Shown piece after piece: positions 6,999 to 14,908 of a stretch of DNA of 14,908 nt. The stretch covers positions 1-14,908 of the forward strand of contig JAOAPJ010000123.1 in the NCBI GenBank assembly GCA_025462805.1, in the 5' to 3' direction. Made by a program: the position numbers and the translations under genes. The stretch is from Acidobacteriaceae bacterium. Its GTDB lineage: Bacteria > Acidobacteriota > Terriglobia > Terriglobales > Acidobacteriaceae. Numbering within the stretch: the first letter of the stretch is position 1; every line of letters begins with the position of its first letter. Under the pieces are notes generated by a model, which had not been told where the DNA came from, did no database searches, and saw nothing but the letters and a program-made list of their open reading frames with translations.

Positions 6999-7010
6999 AG
7001 AGATAAGACG

Positions 7011-7997
7011 CTACTTCGCCCGGGTGAGGCGCGCAAGCGTTGCGAGCTCTTTGAGGTACTCGCGAATCGGCCGCGCCGGCGTGCCCCAGAAGACGACGCC
7101 CGGACCGTGGATGCGCTTGCCTGAAGGAATCCCGGCCTGGGCTCCGAGGATTGCGCCGGCACCGATCTCAACGTGGTCTGCGATCCCCACCTGGCCGCCG
7201 ACGATCGCGCCATCTCCGATCGTGCTGGATCCAGAGACGCCGGTCTGCGCAGCAATGACCACGTTGCGGCCGATGCAGACGTTGTGGCCTACATGGACGA
7301 GATTGTCGATCTTGGTGCCGCTGGCGATGCGCGTCTCTTCGAGTGCTCCGCGGTCAACCGTGGCGTTGGCGCCGATCTCGACGTCATCTTCGATGACGAG
7401 CCTTCCCTGCTGGGGAAACTGTGTGTATTCGCCGGTGGCCGGATCGCGCACATAACCGAAGCCGTCGGCACCCAGAACCGCGCCAGCATGCACGATCACC
7501 CGGTCGCCCAGATCGGTGCCGGGATAGAGAACGACTCGCGGGTAGAGATGGCAGTCACTGCCGATGCCAGCGCCCGCACCGACCACGGCACCCGCGTCGA
7601 TGACGGTGTCGCGGCCAATCACAACATCCTTCTCAATGACCACACCAGGCCCAATCGAAACACCTTCCTCCAGCAGTGCGGTCGAGTGGACCAATGCGGA
7701 AGGATGCACACCGGTCCGCTGGTCTCTTTTGCAGAGAAGCTGCCCCGCCCGGGCGAAGGTGAGCCTTGGCGTGTTGGTGAGCAGCAGGGATTTGCTGTGC
7801 GCTCCATCGGCAAGCCTGCTGTTAGTGATGACGGCCGCCGCCGGACTGGCGAGTGCAGCGGCAAGGGCCGCCTCCGTCTCGGCGAAGACAATGTGGTCCG
7901 CGCTGGCGAGTGGCGCTGCAGCCACGCCGGTGACTTCGGCTTCGGAGTCGCCTACGAGTTCTGCTCCGAGTCGAGCCGCGAGTTCCGAGAGTTGCAT
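7011..7997 (-). CDS. lpxD: UDP-3-O-(3-hydroxyacyl)glucosamine N-acyltransferase LpxD
   Basis: The third enzyme of lipid A synthesis: it transfers a 3-hydroxyacyl chain from acyl carrier protein to the 2-amino group of UDP-3-O-acylglucosamine in the cytoplasm. The 328-aa protein has the N-terminal uridine-binding domain ([17 protein letters not shown] start, about 1-95). A long left-handed beta-helix of hexapeptide repeats covers about 96-305. Likely catalytic His238 lies in [10 protein letters not shown], matching the essential His of E. coli Lpx[10 protein letters not shown] and a terminal helix close the protein. The frame extends upstream to 8141, but ATG 7997 fits the family start and gives a 4-base gap after the acyltransferase stop, so the longer version is rejected. 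Middle gene of a three-gene run. Confidence 0.95.
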   Translation of the reverse strand: MQLSELAARLGAELVGDSEAEVTGVAAAPLASADHIVFAETEAALAAALASPAAAVITNSRLADGAHSKSLLLTNTPRLTFARAGQLLCKRDQRTGVHPSALVHSTALLEEGVSIGPGVVIEKDVVIGRDTVIDAGAVVGAGAGIGSDCHLYPRVVLYPGTDLGDRVIVHAGAVLGADGFGYVRDPATGEYTQFPQQGRLVIEDDVEIGANATVDRGALEETRIASGTKIDNLVHVGHNVCIGRNVVIAAQTGVSGSSTIGDGAIVGGQVGIADHVEIGAGAILGAQAGIPSGKRIHGPGVVFWGTPARPIREYLKELATLARLTRAK

Positions 7998-8001
7998 ACT
8001 T

Positions 8002-8910
8002 TCAACTATAGAGCGGCGGTTCGCCCGGCGGGCGGGTCTTCCAACGGCGATGTACCCACAGCGACTGCTCGGGGTAGCGCCGCACCCACTGCTCAATCGC
8101 AGCGGTGCAGATCTGGGTATTCGTGATGACGTCCGCCTCATCGTCTCCGGTGCGCACTATGGGGAGCCGTTCACCGAACTCGAGGACGTACTCCTGCTCA
8201 TCCTCGCGCCAGGTAAGAAACCCGGGCAGGACAGCGGCATCGGTGCGCATGGCGACGCGGGCGAGACCAGAGGCGGTGCAGGCGGGGACGCCGAAGTAGT
8301 CAACGAAGACACCTTGCGGCGGCGTCATGTTGGTGTCCATCAGGATGCCGACGCTATCGCCGCGGCGCATCGCTCCGAGCAGGCCGCGAGCGAAGTCGTC
8401 TTTGTGCAGCACGGTATTGCCGTGCATGCAGCGAATGCCGTTGACCAGACGATCGACCCACGGATTGTCCAGGCGGCGGATCACCATGCTCATGGGATAG
8501 CCCATCAGCGAGTGATAGAAGCTGGAGAGCTCCCATAGGCCGAGATGGCCAGTGACCACCAGGACGCCACGGCCCGCCTCACGTGCGGCGAGGTAGTGCT
8601 CGAGCCCAGCGTAGCGGATGAGGGATTGCGTGTTCTCACGCGTGTAGCGGCGCATGAGGCAGAACTCGGCGAGGTGGAGGCCAAGGTTGCGATAGACGCT
8701 GCGAATCAGTTGAGTCCGCCAGGCAGGGTCACTGCCAGGGTAGGCGATCTCCAGATTGCGTTCTCCGGTGCGGCGCAGCCGCCTGGTCACGGCAAAGGCA
8801 ACGCCACCGAGCGCCGCCCCGAGCTTCCTGGCGGCAGACCGCGGCAAAAGCCCCAGGCCACGCACCAGGGCAAAGACGAAGAGGAACTCCAACCTTTCAC
8901 GCATTCTCAT
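8002..8910 (-). CDS. LpxL/HtrB-family lysophospholipid acyltransferase (lipid A secondary acyltransferase)
   Basis: A 302-aa inner-membrane-associated acyltransferase that probably adds a secondary acyl chain to a lipid A precursor. The family motif H-x4-E is present as H122-LGLW-E127. Other hallmarks are [20 protein letters not shown] (about 188-207) and the terminal [10 protein letters not shown] (about 285-294). A hydrophobic N-terminal segment ([15 protein letters not shown]) fits membrane anchoring. Two ATGs (8910 and 8904) are possible starts. The stop lies 4 bases before the lpxD start, which supports coupled expression and a lipid A role. The exact acyl chain and acceptor cannot be read from sequence, so no lpxL symbol is given. 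Confidence 0.88.
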   Translation of the reverse strand: MRMRERLEFLFVFALVRGLGLLPRSAARKLGAALGGVAFAVTRRLRRTGERNLEIAYPGSDPAWRTQLIRSVYRNLGLHLAEFCLMRRYTRENTQSLIRYAGLEHYLAAREAGRGVLVVTGHLGLWELSSFYHSLMGYPMSMVIRRLDNPWVDRLVNGIRCMHGNTVLHKDDFARGLLGAMRRGDSVGILMDTNMTPPQGVFVDYFGVPACTASGLARVAMRTDAAVLPGFLTWREDEQEYVLEFGERLPIVRTGDDEADVITNTQICTAAIEQWVRRYPEQSLWVHRRWKTRPPGEPPLYS

Positions 8911-8980
8911 CCGGGACTATATCCGCTTCTGACGAGGGGCACGTCGGTCGCGGTGCACCGGACAGTCGTGAGAAAGGAGG

Positions 8981-9006
8981 AAAGGCCCGCAGCAGGGCGG
9001 GCCTTT
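8981..9006 (-). terminator. Intrinsic terminator downstream of the SYLF gene
   Basis: A perfect 10-bp stem, AAAGGCCCGC (8981-8990) with GCGGGCCTTT (8997-9006), and a 6-base loop. On the minus strand, the direction of the SYLF gene ending at 9067, the stem is followed by a T/C-rich run. On the plus strand TTTT follows, so it may act both ways. It separates the SYLF gene from the acyltransferase operon. Confidence 0.7.
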
Positions 9007-9066
9007 TGAGTGGGAGTTGACGCCCTTGCGCCAGGTGGCGAGGGCAGCTGACTGCTTCTACTCGTC

Positions 9067-9777
9067 TTACTTCTTTTCTGCCTGAGCGGTGTGGAAGTAC
9101 TTTGCCACTGTCCGCACAAAGGGCTTAGCATCGTCCGGCACAGGCACATTGCCCTTCAGGATCTGCTCGAACGAGTGATTCTCGCCACCGTAAAAGGTAT
9201 TGGTGTCCTCGGTATTCTGCGACACGTCGTCACCCGTGAGATCGATGCCGGCGAATAGGCCCTTCGAGCGCGAGTAGGTAAGCAGTTCCGCATTCAGCTT
9301 CCAGTCAGTGCCAGCCTGTGCATTGCGGCCGACCGGACCGGCTGCAGCTGCGGCATCAGCACCGAGCTTCACCTTGCTCTTCAGCAGATCCTGAAATCCC
9401 TTCTGGTTGACCGCGACCAACACCAGGTCCGTCGACTGGCCGCCGATCTGGAAACCCACGCTTCCGCCCGCAATGCGGATGAAGACAGGGGCGCTCCAGC
9501 CATGGCCGGTGCGGCAGGTGACGACACCCTGGCCATACTGGCCGCCCACCACAAATGCCGCCTTCTTCAAGCCGGGAACCACGCCGATGCAGGTTGCCGC
9601 CTCGGTGATCTGGTTTGGAATGCCCTTATCCGGGGTGGCCATGATTTCGGTGATGACGCGCGTGGCTGCTTCCAGGCGGTTGTCGAGATCGGTCTTGCTC
9701 GAAGCTGCAGAAGCCGAGGGGCTTGTGCCGATGAATCCAAGACCCACGAGGGCGAGGCCAGCAAGAAACTTTTTCAT
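9067..9777 (-). CDS. Secreted SYLF/YSC84-domain lipid-binding protein
   Basis: A 236-aa protein with a Sec signal peptide (MKKFLAGLALVGLGFIG core, likely cut after ASA near residue 24). A SYLF (DUF500/YSC84) domain follows, known in eukaryotic members to bind phosphoinositides and common as an exported protein in Acidobacteriota and Proteobacteria. Hallmarks are CIGVVPGLKKAAFVVGG (63-79), GGSVGFQIGGQSTDLVLV (104-121) and YSRSKGLFAGIDLTG (168-182). ATG 9777 was chosen over the open upstream frame (to 9846) because it starts the signal peptide and has GGAGAAG about 10 bases upstream. It is probably monocistronic, with its own promoter and terminator. The role in bacteria is not established; envelope lipid binding is the likely activity. 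Confidence 0.9.
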   Translation of the reverse strand: MKKFLAGLALVGLGFIGTSPSASAASSKTDLDNRLEAATRVITEIMATPDKGIPNQITEAATCIGVVPGLKKAAFVVGGQYGQGVVTCRTGHGWSAPVFIRIAGGSVGFQIGGQSTDLVLVAVNQKGFQDLLKSKVKLGADAAAAAGPVGRNAQAGTDWKLNAELLTYSRSKGLFAGIDLTGDDVSQNTEDTNTFYGGENHSFEQILKGNVPVPDDAKPFVRTVAKYFHTAQAEKK

Positions 9778-10093
9778 AGTGATTGATCTTCTCCAGACGA
9801 TGCGGTGGCACCGCGTTTCCAAATCTATCGCGCCTCCTGCGGCCAAGTGGCGGCCAATACAGGAGTTCGCTCATCTACGCTGACATGAGATGCAGTTTGA
9901 ATGGTGAAGGACAGGTGCGGCGAGTGGAAAAAGGCGGATGGAAGCGCAAAAAAGAGGGGTACCGCAGGCGTTCCCGCCGGTCAGCACCCCGTCCCCAGGT
10001 CTGCGTTTCTTCTGGTAACCATAAGAATTGCCCAAAGGTCACCTAGTCAAACGGTTTGCGTTGTAACGGGTATTACCTAAGTCGTAGAACGGC
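9778..10093. other. Intergenic region between dcd and the SYLF gene
   Basis: About 316 bases without a convincing gene. It holds a candidate minus-strand promoter for the SYLF gene and three GGT-n-ACC-type palindromic words (10014-10020, 10037-10043, 10069-10077). A promoter there gives the SYLF mRNA a leader of roughly 240 bases in which I recognise no known RNA element. Confidence 0.5.
10021..10050 (-). promoter_or_regulatory. Candidate sigma70-type promoter for the SYLF gene
   Basis: On the minus strand TTGACT (10050-10045) and TCTTAT (10026-10021) are spaced by 18 bases, matching the consensus at 5 and 4 of 6 positions. Palindromic words GGTGACC and GGTTACC lie in the spacer and just past the -10, so they could be operator sites. 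Confidence 0.35.
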
Positions 10094-10648
10094 TCAGAGC
10101 TTGGGCAGGACGATCCCCTGCTGCTTCTGGTACTTCCCTCGCCGATCGGCATAACTCACCTCGCAGACTTGGTCGGACTGAAAGAAGAGGATCTGGCAGA
10201 GGCCTTCGTTGGCGTACACCTTAGCAGGCAGGGGGGTCGTGTTCGAGATCTCTAGTGTCACGAATCCCTCCCATTCCGGCTCAAACGGCGTGACATTCAC
10301 GATGATGCCGCAGCGTGCATAGGTGGATTTGCCGACGCAGATGGTGAGGACATCGCGCGGGATCTTGAAGTACTCCACGGAACGGGCAAGCGCGAAGGAG
10401 TTGGGCGGCACAATGACGGAGTCGGCCTGGACGGTAACGAATGACCGCTCGTCAAAGTGCTTGGGATCGATGATGGCGCTGTTGACGTTGGTGAAGATCT
10501 TGAACTCGTTCGAAACCCGGAGGTCGTAGCCGTAAGAGGAGAGACCGTAGGAGATAACCCCCTCGCGGACCTGTTTTTCGCTGAAGGGGGCGATCATTGC
10601 GTGCTGCAGTGCCTGTTCCCGTATCCAACCGTCGCTCTTGATTGCCAA
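10094..10648 (-). CDS. dcd: dCTP deaminase
   Basis: Deaminates dCTP to dUTP (and releases ammonia), feeding dTTP synthesis. With a TTG start the protein is 184 aa, the usual family length, and begins with the typical (M)AIKSDGWI. Family motifs are [11 protein letters not shown] (35-45), [11 protein letters not shown] (105-115) and FVTLEISN with the likely catalytic Glu133. TTG 10648 is favoured over ATG 10684 because AAGGAG (10660-10655) lies 6 bases upstream and the 12 extra N-terminal residues do not match the family. Whether it also hydrolyses dUTP, as bifunctional Dcd-Dut enzymes do, cannot be decided here. It diverges from the HU gene. Confidence 0.93.
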   Translation of the reverse strand: MAIKSDGWIREQALQHAMIAPFSEKQVREGVISYGLSSYGYDLRVSNEFKIFTNVNSAIIDPKHFDERSFVTVQADSVIVPPNSFALARSVEYFKIPRDVLTICVGKSTYARCGIIVNVTPFEPEWEGFVTLEISNTTPLPAKVYANEGLCQILFFQSDQVCEVSYADRRGKYQKQQGIVLPKL

Positions 10649-10696
10649 CTCCTGCTCCTTGCCCAGATCAAGGGCCCAGAACACGGGCCCAGGTCA

Positions 10697-10735
10697 GGCG
10701 CTACCCTCGATTGCCAGCCAAACGAGGGTAGCGCC
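10697..10735. repeat. Perfect 13-bp inverted repeat in the dcd-HU intergenic region
   Basis: GGCGCTACCCTCG (10697-10709) and CGAGGGTAGCGCC (10723-10735) pair without mismatch around a 13-base loop, and after an A:A mismatch TTG and CAA can add three more pairs. On the plus strand it is followed by ACACATTTTGTT, a poor terminator tail. On the minus strand it would lie in the dcd leader, about 50 bases before the TTG start. Confidence 0.7.
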
Positions 10736-10759
10736 ACACATTTTGTTCAGAATCTGCAT

Positions 10760-10786
10760 CTTATAGGGCAATATCGATAGTGACAA
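10760..10786 (-). promoter_or_regulatory. Candidate promoter for dcd
   Basis: On the minus strand TTGTCA (10786-10781) and TATAAG (10765-10760) each match the consensus at 5 of 6 positions, with a short 15-base spacer. Transcription would start near 10753 and include the 13-bp hairpin in a leader of about 105 bases. Confidence 0.33.
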
Positions 10787-10850
10787 TGCTGAGGGGCGGC
10801 CTGCCGGACCGGTGGCCAGCCTCAGAAGCCTCAACTCTCTGGAGCATGCC

Positions 10851-11120
10851 TTGATCAAGCAGGACATTGTGCATCGCGTCATCGAACGGACCGGCCTCCC
10901 CCGCAACAAGGCTGAGGCAGCAGTGGATACCATCTTCGAGAGCCTGAAGAAGGCGCTCGCAGAGGGTGAGCGGATCGAACTGCGCGGCTTCGGCGTGTTC
11001 AATGTCCGGCCACGCAAGACCGGCATCGGGCGCAATCCGCGAACCGGCGCAGAGGTGACGATCACGCCCGGCAAAGCGGTGCGCTTCAAGCCGGGCAAGG
11101 AACTTCACCTGATCGATTAA
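10851..11120 (+). CDS. HU-family DNA-binding protein
   Basis: A small nucleoid protein that bends DNA as a dimer. With a TTG start it has 89 aa, the standard HU length, beginning (M)IKQDIVHRV. Family hallmarks: helix-turn region TGLPRNKAEAAVDTIF (14-29), ELRGFGVFNV (43-52), the beta-arm GRNPRTG with intercalating Pro63 (60-66), and VRFKPGKEL (77-85). TTG 10851 is preferred because GGAG lies 6 bases upstream and the sequence then aligns with HU starts; the frame is open back to a GTG at 10812, which would add 13 residues foreign to the family. IHF subunits share the fold; HU is favoured by length and solitary context. Convergent with the ATPase gene. Confidence 0.93.
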   Translation: MIKQDIVHRVIERTGLPRNKAEAAVDTIFESLKKALAEGERIELRGFGVFNVRPRKTGIGRNPRTGAEVTITPGKAVRFKPGKELHLID

Positions 11121-11166
11121 GCGATCCACGCGGGAGCTAACCAGCATTCCGGCCCGGACTCTTAAC

Positions 11167-12339
11167 CTAGCGGGTGGGCCAACTCCATTTGGCTTTATTG
11201 AAGAGCGTCACGCCCTCGAGTGTTGACTCGCCGAAGCTCTTCTGCAGGTGCAGCCGTGTGCAGATATCCGCGGCCGTCAGCGCCTCGATCAGTTGCTGTG
11301 AGTGAGACACCACGATGAGCTGGGTCTTCTTCGCCGCCGCAAGGATCAAGCGTCCCAAAGCAGGCACCAGGTCTGGATGCATACTCGTCTCGGGCTCATT
11401 CAGCACCATCAGCTCCGGCGGCCGAGGGGTGAGCAGCGCGGCCGTCCACAGCAGGTAACGCAGCGTTCCGTCCGACAGCTCGGCGGCGGATAGCGGCCGC
11501 AGTAGTCCGTGCTGCTGCAGTTGCACCTCGAACCGGCCGCCGCCTGGATCGATCAAAAGCTGGCTGCTCGGAAACGCATCCTCGACCGTCTTGTCCAGCA
11601 GGTCGTCCTGTTGCTGCTCTCGGATGGTTTGCAGCGTTGCTGCCAGATTTCCACCGTCGTCGTGGAGAATCGGTGAGAAGGTTCCAACCTGAGCCGTTCT
11701 CGCGGGCGCGTCCGCATCCGTGCGAAAGTGATCGTAGAAGCGCCATCCCCGTAACGCCTCGCGAACAGCCAGCATCTCCGGGGCGCGTTGCGGGTCAGCA
11801 ATGCTCGCGAGCATGCTGTCAGTATCGCGGAGGTGCTGCGTCAGCATTAACGGCTCCTCATCGCGCGTGGTCGCAATCCAGACGTAATTGTTCCGGCGAT
11901 CGACCAGTGCACCCGCCCGCCTGTACTGGGGCCCATGCCATAGGCACTCACGCTTCACCCGAGGATCTGCCCAAAACATCGAATCCGGGGGGCCGGGAGG
12001 CGGGTAGCCGAGATCGATGCTGTACCCGTAGGTGTCGCCGCCGAACCCAAGCTTCAGACTGGCCACCTTCCGCTTGGCGAGCCCTTCCACGGGATGCGTG
12101 CCATCACGAACGCTGCGCGCAATCACAACGGGCCCCGCCCAGAAGGTCGAGCTCAGGCCCCCTTCGCGCGCGAGTGAAGAGATCACAGCGTTCTGGGCTA
12201 CGTCGGCGAGTAGCCGCAGCGCACGATAGGCACTCGATTTGCCGCTGCCGTTGGCGCCCGTGATCACGCTCAGCTGGCCCAAGGGAAGGACCAGGTCACG
12301 CAGCGAGCGGTATCCCTGCACGGCAACAACGCGGATCAT
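11167..12339 (-). CDS. Stand-alone AAA/ABC-type ATPase (predicted ATPase, RecF/SMC-like head)
   Basis: A 390-aa single-domain ATPase with RecF/SMC-type head order: IRVVAVQGYRSLRDL start, Walker A GANGSGKSS (28-36), signature-like ELSDGTLRYL (287-296), Walker B region LMVLNEPETSMHP (310-322), and switch His346 in VVSHSQQLI. It resembles the widespread COG4637-type predicted ATPases, whose role is unknown. Asn314 sits where most ABC ATPases have the Mg-binding Asp. The frame is open to ATG 12390, but ATG 12339 starts directly at the family N-terminus and is preferred, without a strong Shine-Dalgarno. It lies 55 bases after priA on the same strand, so co-transcription is likely. No partner nuclease or defence gene (such as an OLD TOPRIM domain) is fused or adjacent. 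Confidence 0.82.
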   Translation of the reverse strand: MIRVVAVQGYRSLRDLVLPLGQLSVITGANGSGKSSAYRALRLLADVAQNAVISSLAREGGLSSTFWAGPVVIARSVRDGTHPVEGLAKRKVASLKLGFGGDTYGYSIDLGYPPPGPPDSMFWADPRVKRECLWHGPQYRRAGALVDRRNNYVWIATTRDEEPLMLTQHLRDTDSMLASIADPQRAPEMLAVREALRGWRFYDHFRTDADAPARTAQVGTFSPILHDDGGNLAATLQTIREQQQDDLLDKTVEDAFPSSQLLIDPGGGRFEVQLQQHGLLRPLSAAELSDGTLRYLLWTAALLTPRPPELMVLNEPETSMHPDLVPALGRLILAAAKKTQLIVVSHSQQLIEALTAADICTRLHLQKSFGESTLEGVTLFNKAKWSWPTR

Positions 12340-12394
12340 GCAAGGCAGAATATCGTGCAGCCAGGAAATGTAAGCGAGTGGAGCGAACAACTTC

Positions 12395-14854
12395 TTACAT
12401 CAAGGAGATCGCATCCATATCAAACACCAGACCGCTGCGCGGGATGCCGACCTGTTCGGCATAGCTGCGCGCCGCCCGTAGCGCGCGTGAGAGCGCATCG
12501 CGACGCTCTGCCTTTAACAGAAGGTGAAACCGGTAAATGCGTTTGATTTTGGCGATGGGTGCGGCGGCGGGGCCGAGAACGCGGACGCCGGCGAGTTCCG
12601 CCCCCTGGAACCACTTGCCCAGAGTTGCGGCCCACCCGGCCGCCTCTTCCATGCGAGTGCTGCGCACCAGGATGTTGGCGACCACGCCGTAAGGCGGGTA
12701 ATGCATCCATTTGCGATATTTCAGTTCCTTGGAGACAAAGCCGCGGTAATCATGTGCCTGCGCACACTGGATAGCATAGTGCTCCGGGTGGTAGCTCTGT
12801 ACGACCACACGCCCGGGCATTTCTCCGCGTCCGGCACGTCCTGAGACCTGGGTAAGGAGCTGAAAAACGCGCTCCGCTGCACGGAAATCGGGCAGGCCCA
12901 AGGCATAGTCTGCGCCTACCACGCCGACCAGCGTCACGCCATGGATGTCATGACCTTTGGCGATCATCTGGGTGCCGACGAGCAGGTTGATTTCGCCCGA
13001 ATGGAGACGCATCAGCAACCGCTCCATATCATGCCGATTGCGTACCGTATCCCGGTCCATGCGTCCAATGCGCGCGCCGGGGAACATCTCGATCAGGCGC
13101 TGTTCGCCCTGCTGCGAGCCGGCTCCCAGAAAGTAGAGATGCTCGCTCTCACACTTGGGGCAGTTTTTGGGTACGCTGCGCCGAAAGCCGCAGTAATGGC
13201 ATTCCAGCCGCTGGCCGACTTGCGCATGATCGTCCTCTGATGGGAGCGGCCTATGATGGGTGAGAGCGATGGCGCAGTTCTCGCATTCGAGTCGCTCCCC
13301 GCAGGCGCGGCACATCACAACGAACGAATACCCGCGCCGGTTCAGCAGGATGATGGCCTGCTCGCCGCGATGGAGCGTGGCCTGTGTCTCTTCGAGCAGC
13401 CGGCGAGAGAAGAGCTGTTCCTGCCCTGTTTCCTGAAACTCGCGCCGCATGTCGAGGAGCTCGACCTCGGGGAGGGGACGCTGATTCACGCGCTCCGGCA
13501 TTTGGATCAAGGCGTAACGGCCGCGCTCCGCGTTCTGCCAGCTCTCTAGCGACGGCGTGGCTGAACCAAGAATGATGGGCGCTTCCGCCAGCTTGGCACG
13601 CATCACCGCGACATCGCGTGCGTGATAGCGCGGATTCTCCTCCTGCTTGTAAGAGGAGTCGTGCTCCTCATCTACGATGATGAGGCCGAGCCGGACCGCG
13701 GGCGCGAAGATCGCCGAACGGGTACCGACGATGATGCGGGCATCACCGCGCCGGATGCGGTGCCACTGCTCGGCACGCTCCTCCGGCGTGAGCGCGGAGT
13801 GCAGCATGGCAACGCTGTCGCCAAAGGCCGCGTGCAGTTGCGCGGCAGTTGCCGGGGTGAGGCCGATCTCCGGGACCAGCAGGATGGCGGAGCGATCGAG
13901 ATCGAGCGCACGCTGCATAGCCGCCAGGTACACCGCCGTCTTGCCTGAGCCGGTGACGCCGTAGAGCAGGTTGGCACGGAAGCCTCCGGCAGTGAGTTGA
14001 TCCGCGATCGCATCAAGTGCCTGTTGTTGTTGCATATTCAGCACGAACGACTGCGTGCGCATTCCGCTGAGATGGAAGGCCATAGGACGCTGCTCGATCC
14101 GCACCAGTTCGCGCCGCACCAGAGTCGCGAGGGTGGAGGCGGGCACTGGCAGGCCGCGCAGTACGGAGAGGGGCAGCGTGCCGCCGACCCCCGCCAGTGA
14201 CGCCAGAATAGCCTGCTGGTTCTCGTTGAGCTTGGGAAGGCGCGCATTCTCGATCAGGACGGCGTAGTTCTCCAGGCGCCGTGCGTCGCGAGCTTCGGCC
14301 GAGGCCTCGCGCGTGATCCATTTCTTCCGAACCATGCCGTCGATTAGCTCGCGGCTGGCGCCGGCGGTCCGCATCAGCGTGGGCCGTTTGGCAGGCTCGC
14401 CGCCAATCAGGCAGTTCAGCACGGCGTACTCCGAAGCCTGCTCCTCCGGCGTGCGGCGGGTCCGGCGCGTGCTTCCCTGCTCTGCTCCATCAACCAGAGC
14501 CCGCTGCCCCACCTCGGTTATGCGGTAGAGGACCTGCTTGCGTATCTCGGCGACCAGCGGCAGCATGGTCCGCAACACCTCTCCGAGTGCCGCTAAGTAG
14601 TACTGGCTTATCCACCTTGCAAGCTCGAGCAGTTGCGGGGACAGGATGGCTTCATCGTCAAGAATGCGCTCGATGGACTTCGCTTGGACCGGTGGCTCGT
14701 CGTCATGCAGGCGGGTGACAATGCCAATTAACTTCTCGTTGCGGAACGGGACAATGACGCGCCCCCCGAGCGGTGGGGGATGCCCGGCGTCGATCCGGTA
14801 GGTGAAGTGCGCATCCAGCGGCACGGGCACAGCGACATCGCAGAAGGCCGGCAT
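12395..14854 (-). CDS. priA: Primosomal replication-restart helicase PriA (N')
   Basis: A 3'-5' DNA helicase that recognises stalled forks and reloads the replisome. The 819-aa protein has a 3'-end-binding domain (residues 1 to about 100, with PFRNEKLIGIV). Walker A GVTGSGKT lies at 299-306, DEEH box at 395-398, GSATPSLESW at 430-439, and LNRRGYS at 504-510. Eight zinc-binding Cys are present (515, 518, 524, 527, 552, 555, 565, 568). VGTQMIAKGHD (626-636) and the motif VI SGRAGRG (671-677) follow. It is about 85 residues longer than E. coli PriA (732 aa); the P-loop Lys is at 305 rather than 230, so most of the extra length lies between the 3'-binding and helicase domains. ATG 14854 fits the family start. 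Confidence 0.97.
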   Translation of the reverse strand: MPAFCDVAVPVPLDAHFTYRIDAGHPPPLGGRVIVPFRNEKLIGIVTRLHDDEPPVQAKSIERILDDEAILSPQLLELARWISQYYLAALGEVLRTMLPLVAEIRKQVLYRITEVGQRALVDGAEQGSTRRTRRTPEEQASEYAVLNCLIGGEPAKRPTLMRTAGASRELIDGMVRKKWITREASAEARDARRLENYAVLIENARLPKLNENQQAILASLAGVGGTLPLSVLRGLPVPASTLATLVRRELVRIEQRPMAFHLSGMRTQSFVLNMQQQQALDAIADQLTAGGFRANLLYGVTGSGKTAVYLAAMQRALDLDRSAILLVPEIGLTPATAAQLHAAFGDSVAMLHSALTPEERAEQWHRIRRGDARIIVGTRSAIFAPAVRLGLIIVDEEHDSSYKQEENPRYHARDVAVMRAKLAEAPIILGSATPSLESWQNAERGRYALIQMPERVNQRPLPEVELLDMRREFQETGQEQLFSRRLLEETQATLHRGEQAIILLNRRGYSFVVMCRACGERLECENCAIALTHHRPLPSEDDHAQVGQRLECHYCGFRRSVPKNCPKCESEHLYFLGAGSQQGEQRLIEMFPGARIGRMDRDTVRNRHDMERLLMRLHSGEINLLVGTQMIAKGHDIHGVTLVGVVGADYALGLPDFRAAERVFQLLTQVSGRAGRGEMPGRVVVQSYHPEHYAIQCAQAHDYRGFVSKELKYRKWMHYPPYGVVANILVRSTRMEEAAGWAATLGKWFQGAELAGVRVLGPAAAPIAKIKRIYRFHLLLKAERRDALSRALRAARSYAEQVGIPRSGLVFDMDAISLM

Positions 14855-14908
14855 CTGAGGCGAGGGTATCAGGACTCAAGCTGAGAATTCCCATTCCTTC
14901 CGGGACGG

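Noticed and set aside
7998..8141. Longer lpxD start overlapping the acyltransferase gene
   Set aside because: The 48 extra residues are Arg/Ser-rich and lie antisense-free within the acyltransferase coding region; MQLSEL at 7997 matches LpxD starts.
9022..9045. Second hairpin (GCCCTTGC / GCGAGGGC) after the SYLF stop
   Set aside because: An 8-bp stem with one G:T pair and no T-run on either strand; the nearby 8981-9006 stem is the better terminator.
1..14908. CRISPR array, tRNA, insertion sequence or phage genes
   Set aside because: No regularly spaced repeats, cloverleaf-type sequence, transposase motifs or phage proteins were seen on reading.

Overview
The window is GC-rich and looks like a chromosomal segment from an Acidobacteriota member (Terriglobia-like). 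I infer this from protein style, gene mix and Gram-negative lipid A genes; no rRNA or other marker gene is present, so taxonomy is tentative. No tRNA, rRNA, insertion sequence or CRISPR array was seen.

Left half (1-5648): a lasso-peptide (RiPP) gene cluster, cut by the left window edge. On the minus strand lie a short precursor gene (2069-2230, 53 aa) and a downstream asparagine-synthetase-like lasso cyclase (1-1928, partial). A strong intrinsic-terminator-like hairpin separates them. On the plus strand follows an HPr-kinase-like lasso kinase (2626-3555). Convergent to it is a fused nucleotidyltransferase / transglutaminase-like leader protease (B2) gene (3573-5282, minus). Divergent from that is a PqqD-like leader-binding protein, B1 (5352-5648, plus). 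All core functions (A, B1, B2, C) plus two tailoring-type activities (kinase, nucleotidyltransferase) are therefore present, but on alternating strands, which is unusual. The expected path is B1 binding the leader, B2 cutting it, and C closing the macrolactam on the only suitable acid, Asp45. The kinase and nucleotidyltransferase probably modify the product or the precursor. No exporter is seen; it may lie left of the window. A lipoprotein of unknown function (5701-6303) follows B1 on the same strand and may or may not belong to the cluster.

Middle (6351-8910, minus): a compact run of an LpxL/HtrB-like acyltransferase, lpxD, and a MobB-like P-loop NTPase with a cysteine cluster. The gaps are 4 and 12 bases, so this is probably one lipid A-linked operon.

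Right (9067-14854): a secreted SYLF/YSC84 lipid-binding-domain protein, dCTP deaminase (dcd), an HU-family nucleoid protein, a stand-alone AAA/ABC-type ATPase, and primosomal helicase PriA. Both dcd and HU appear to start at TTG with good Shine-Dalgarno spacing. Their divergent intergenic region holds a perfect 13-bp inverted repeat that would lie in the dcd mRNA leader.
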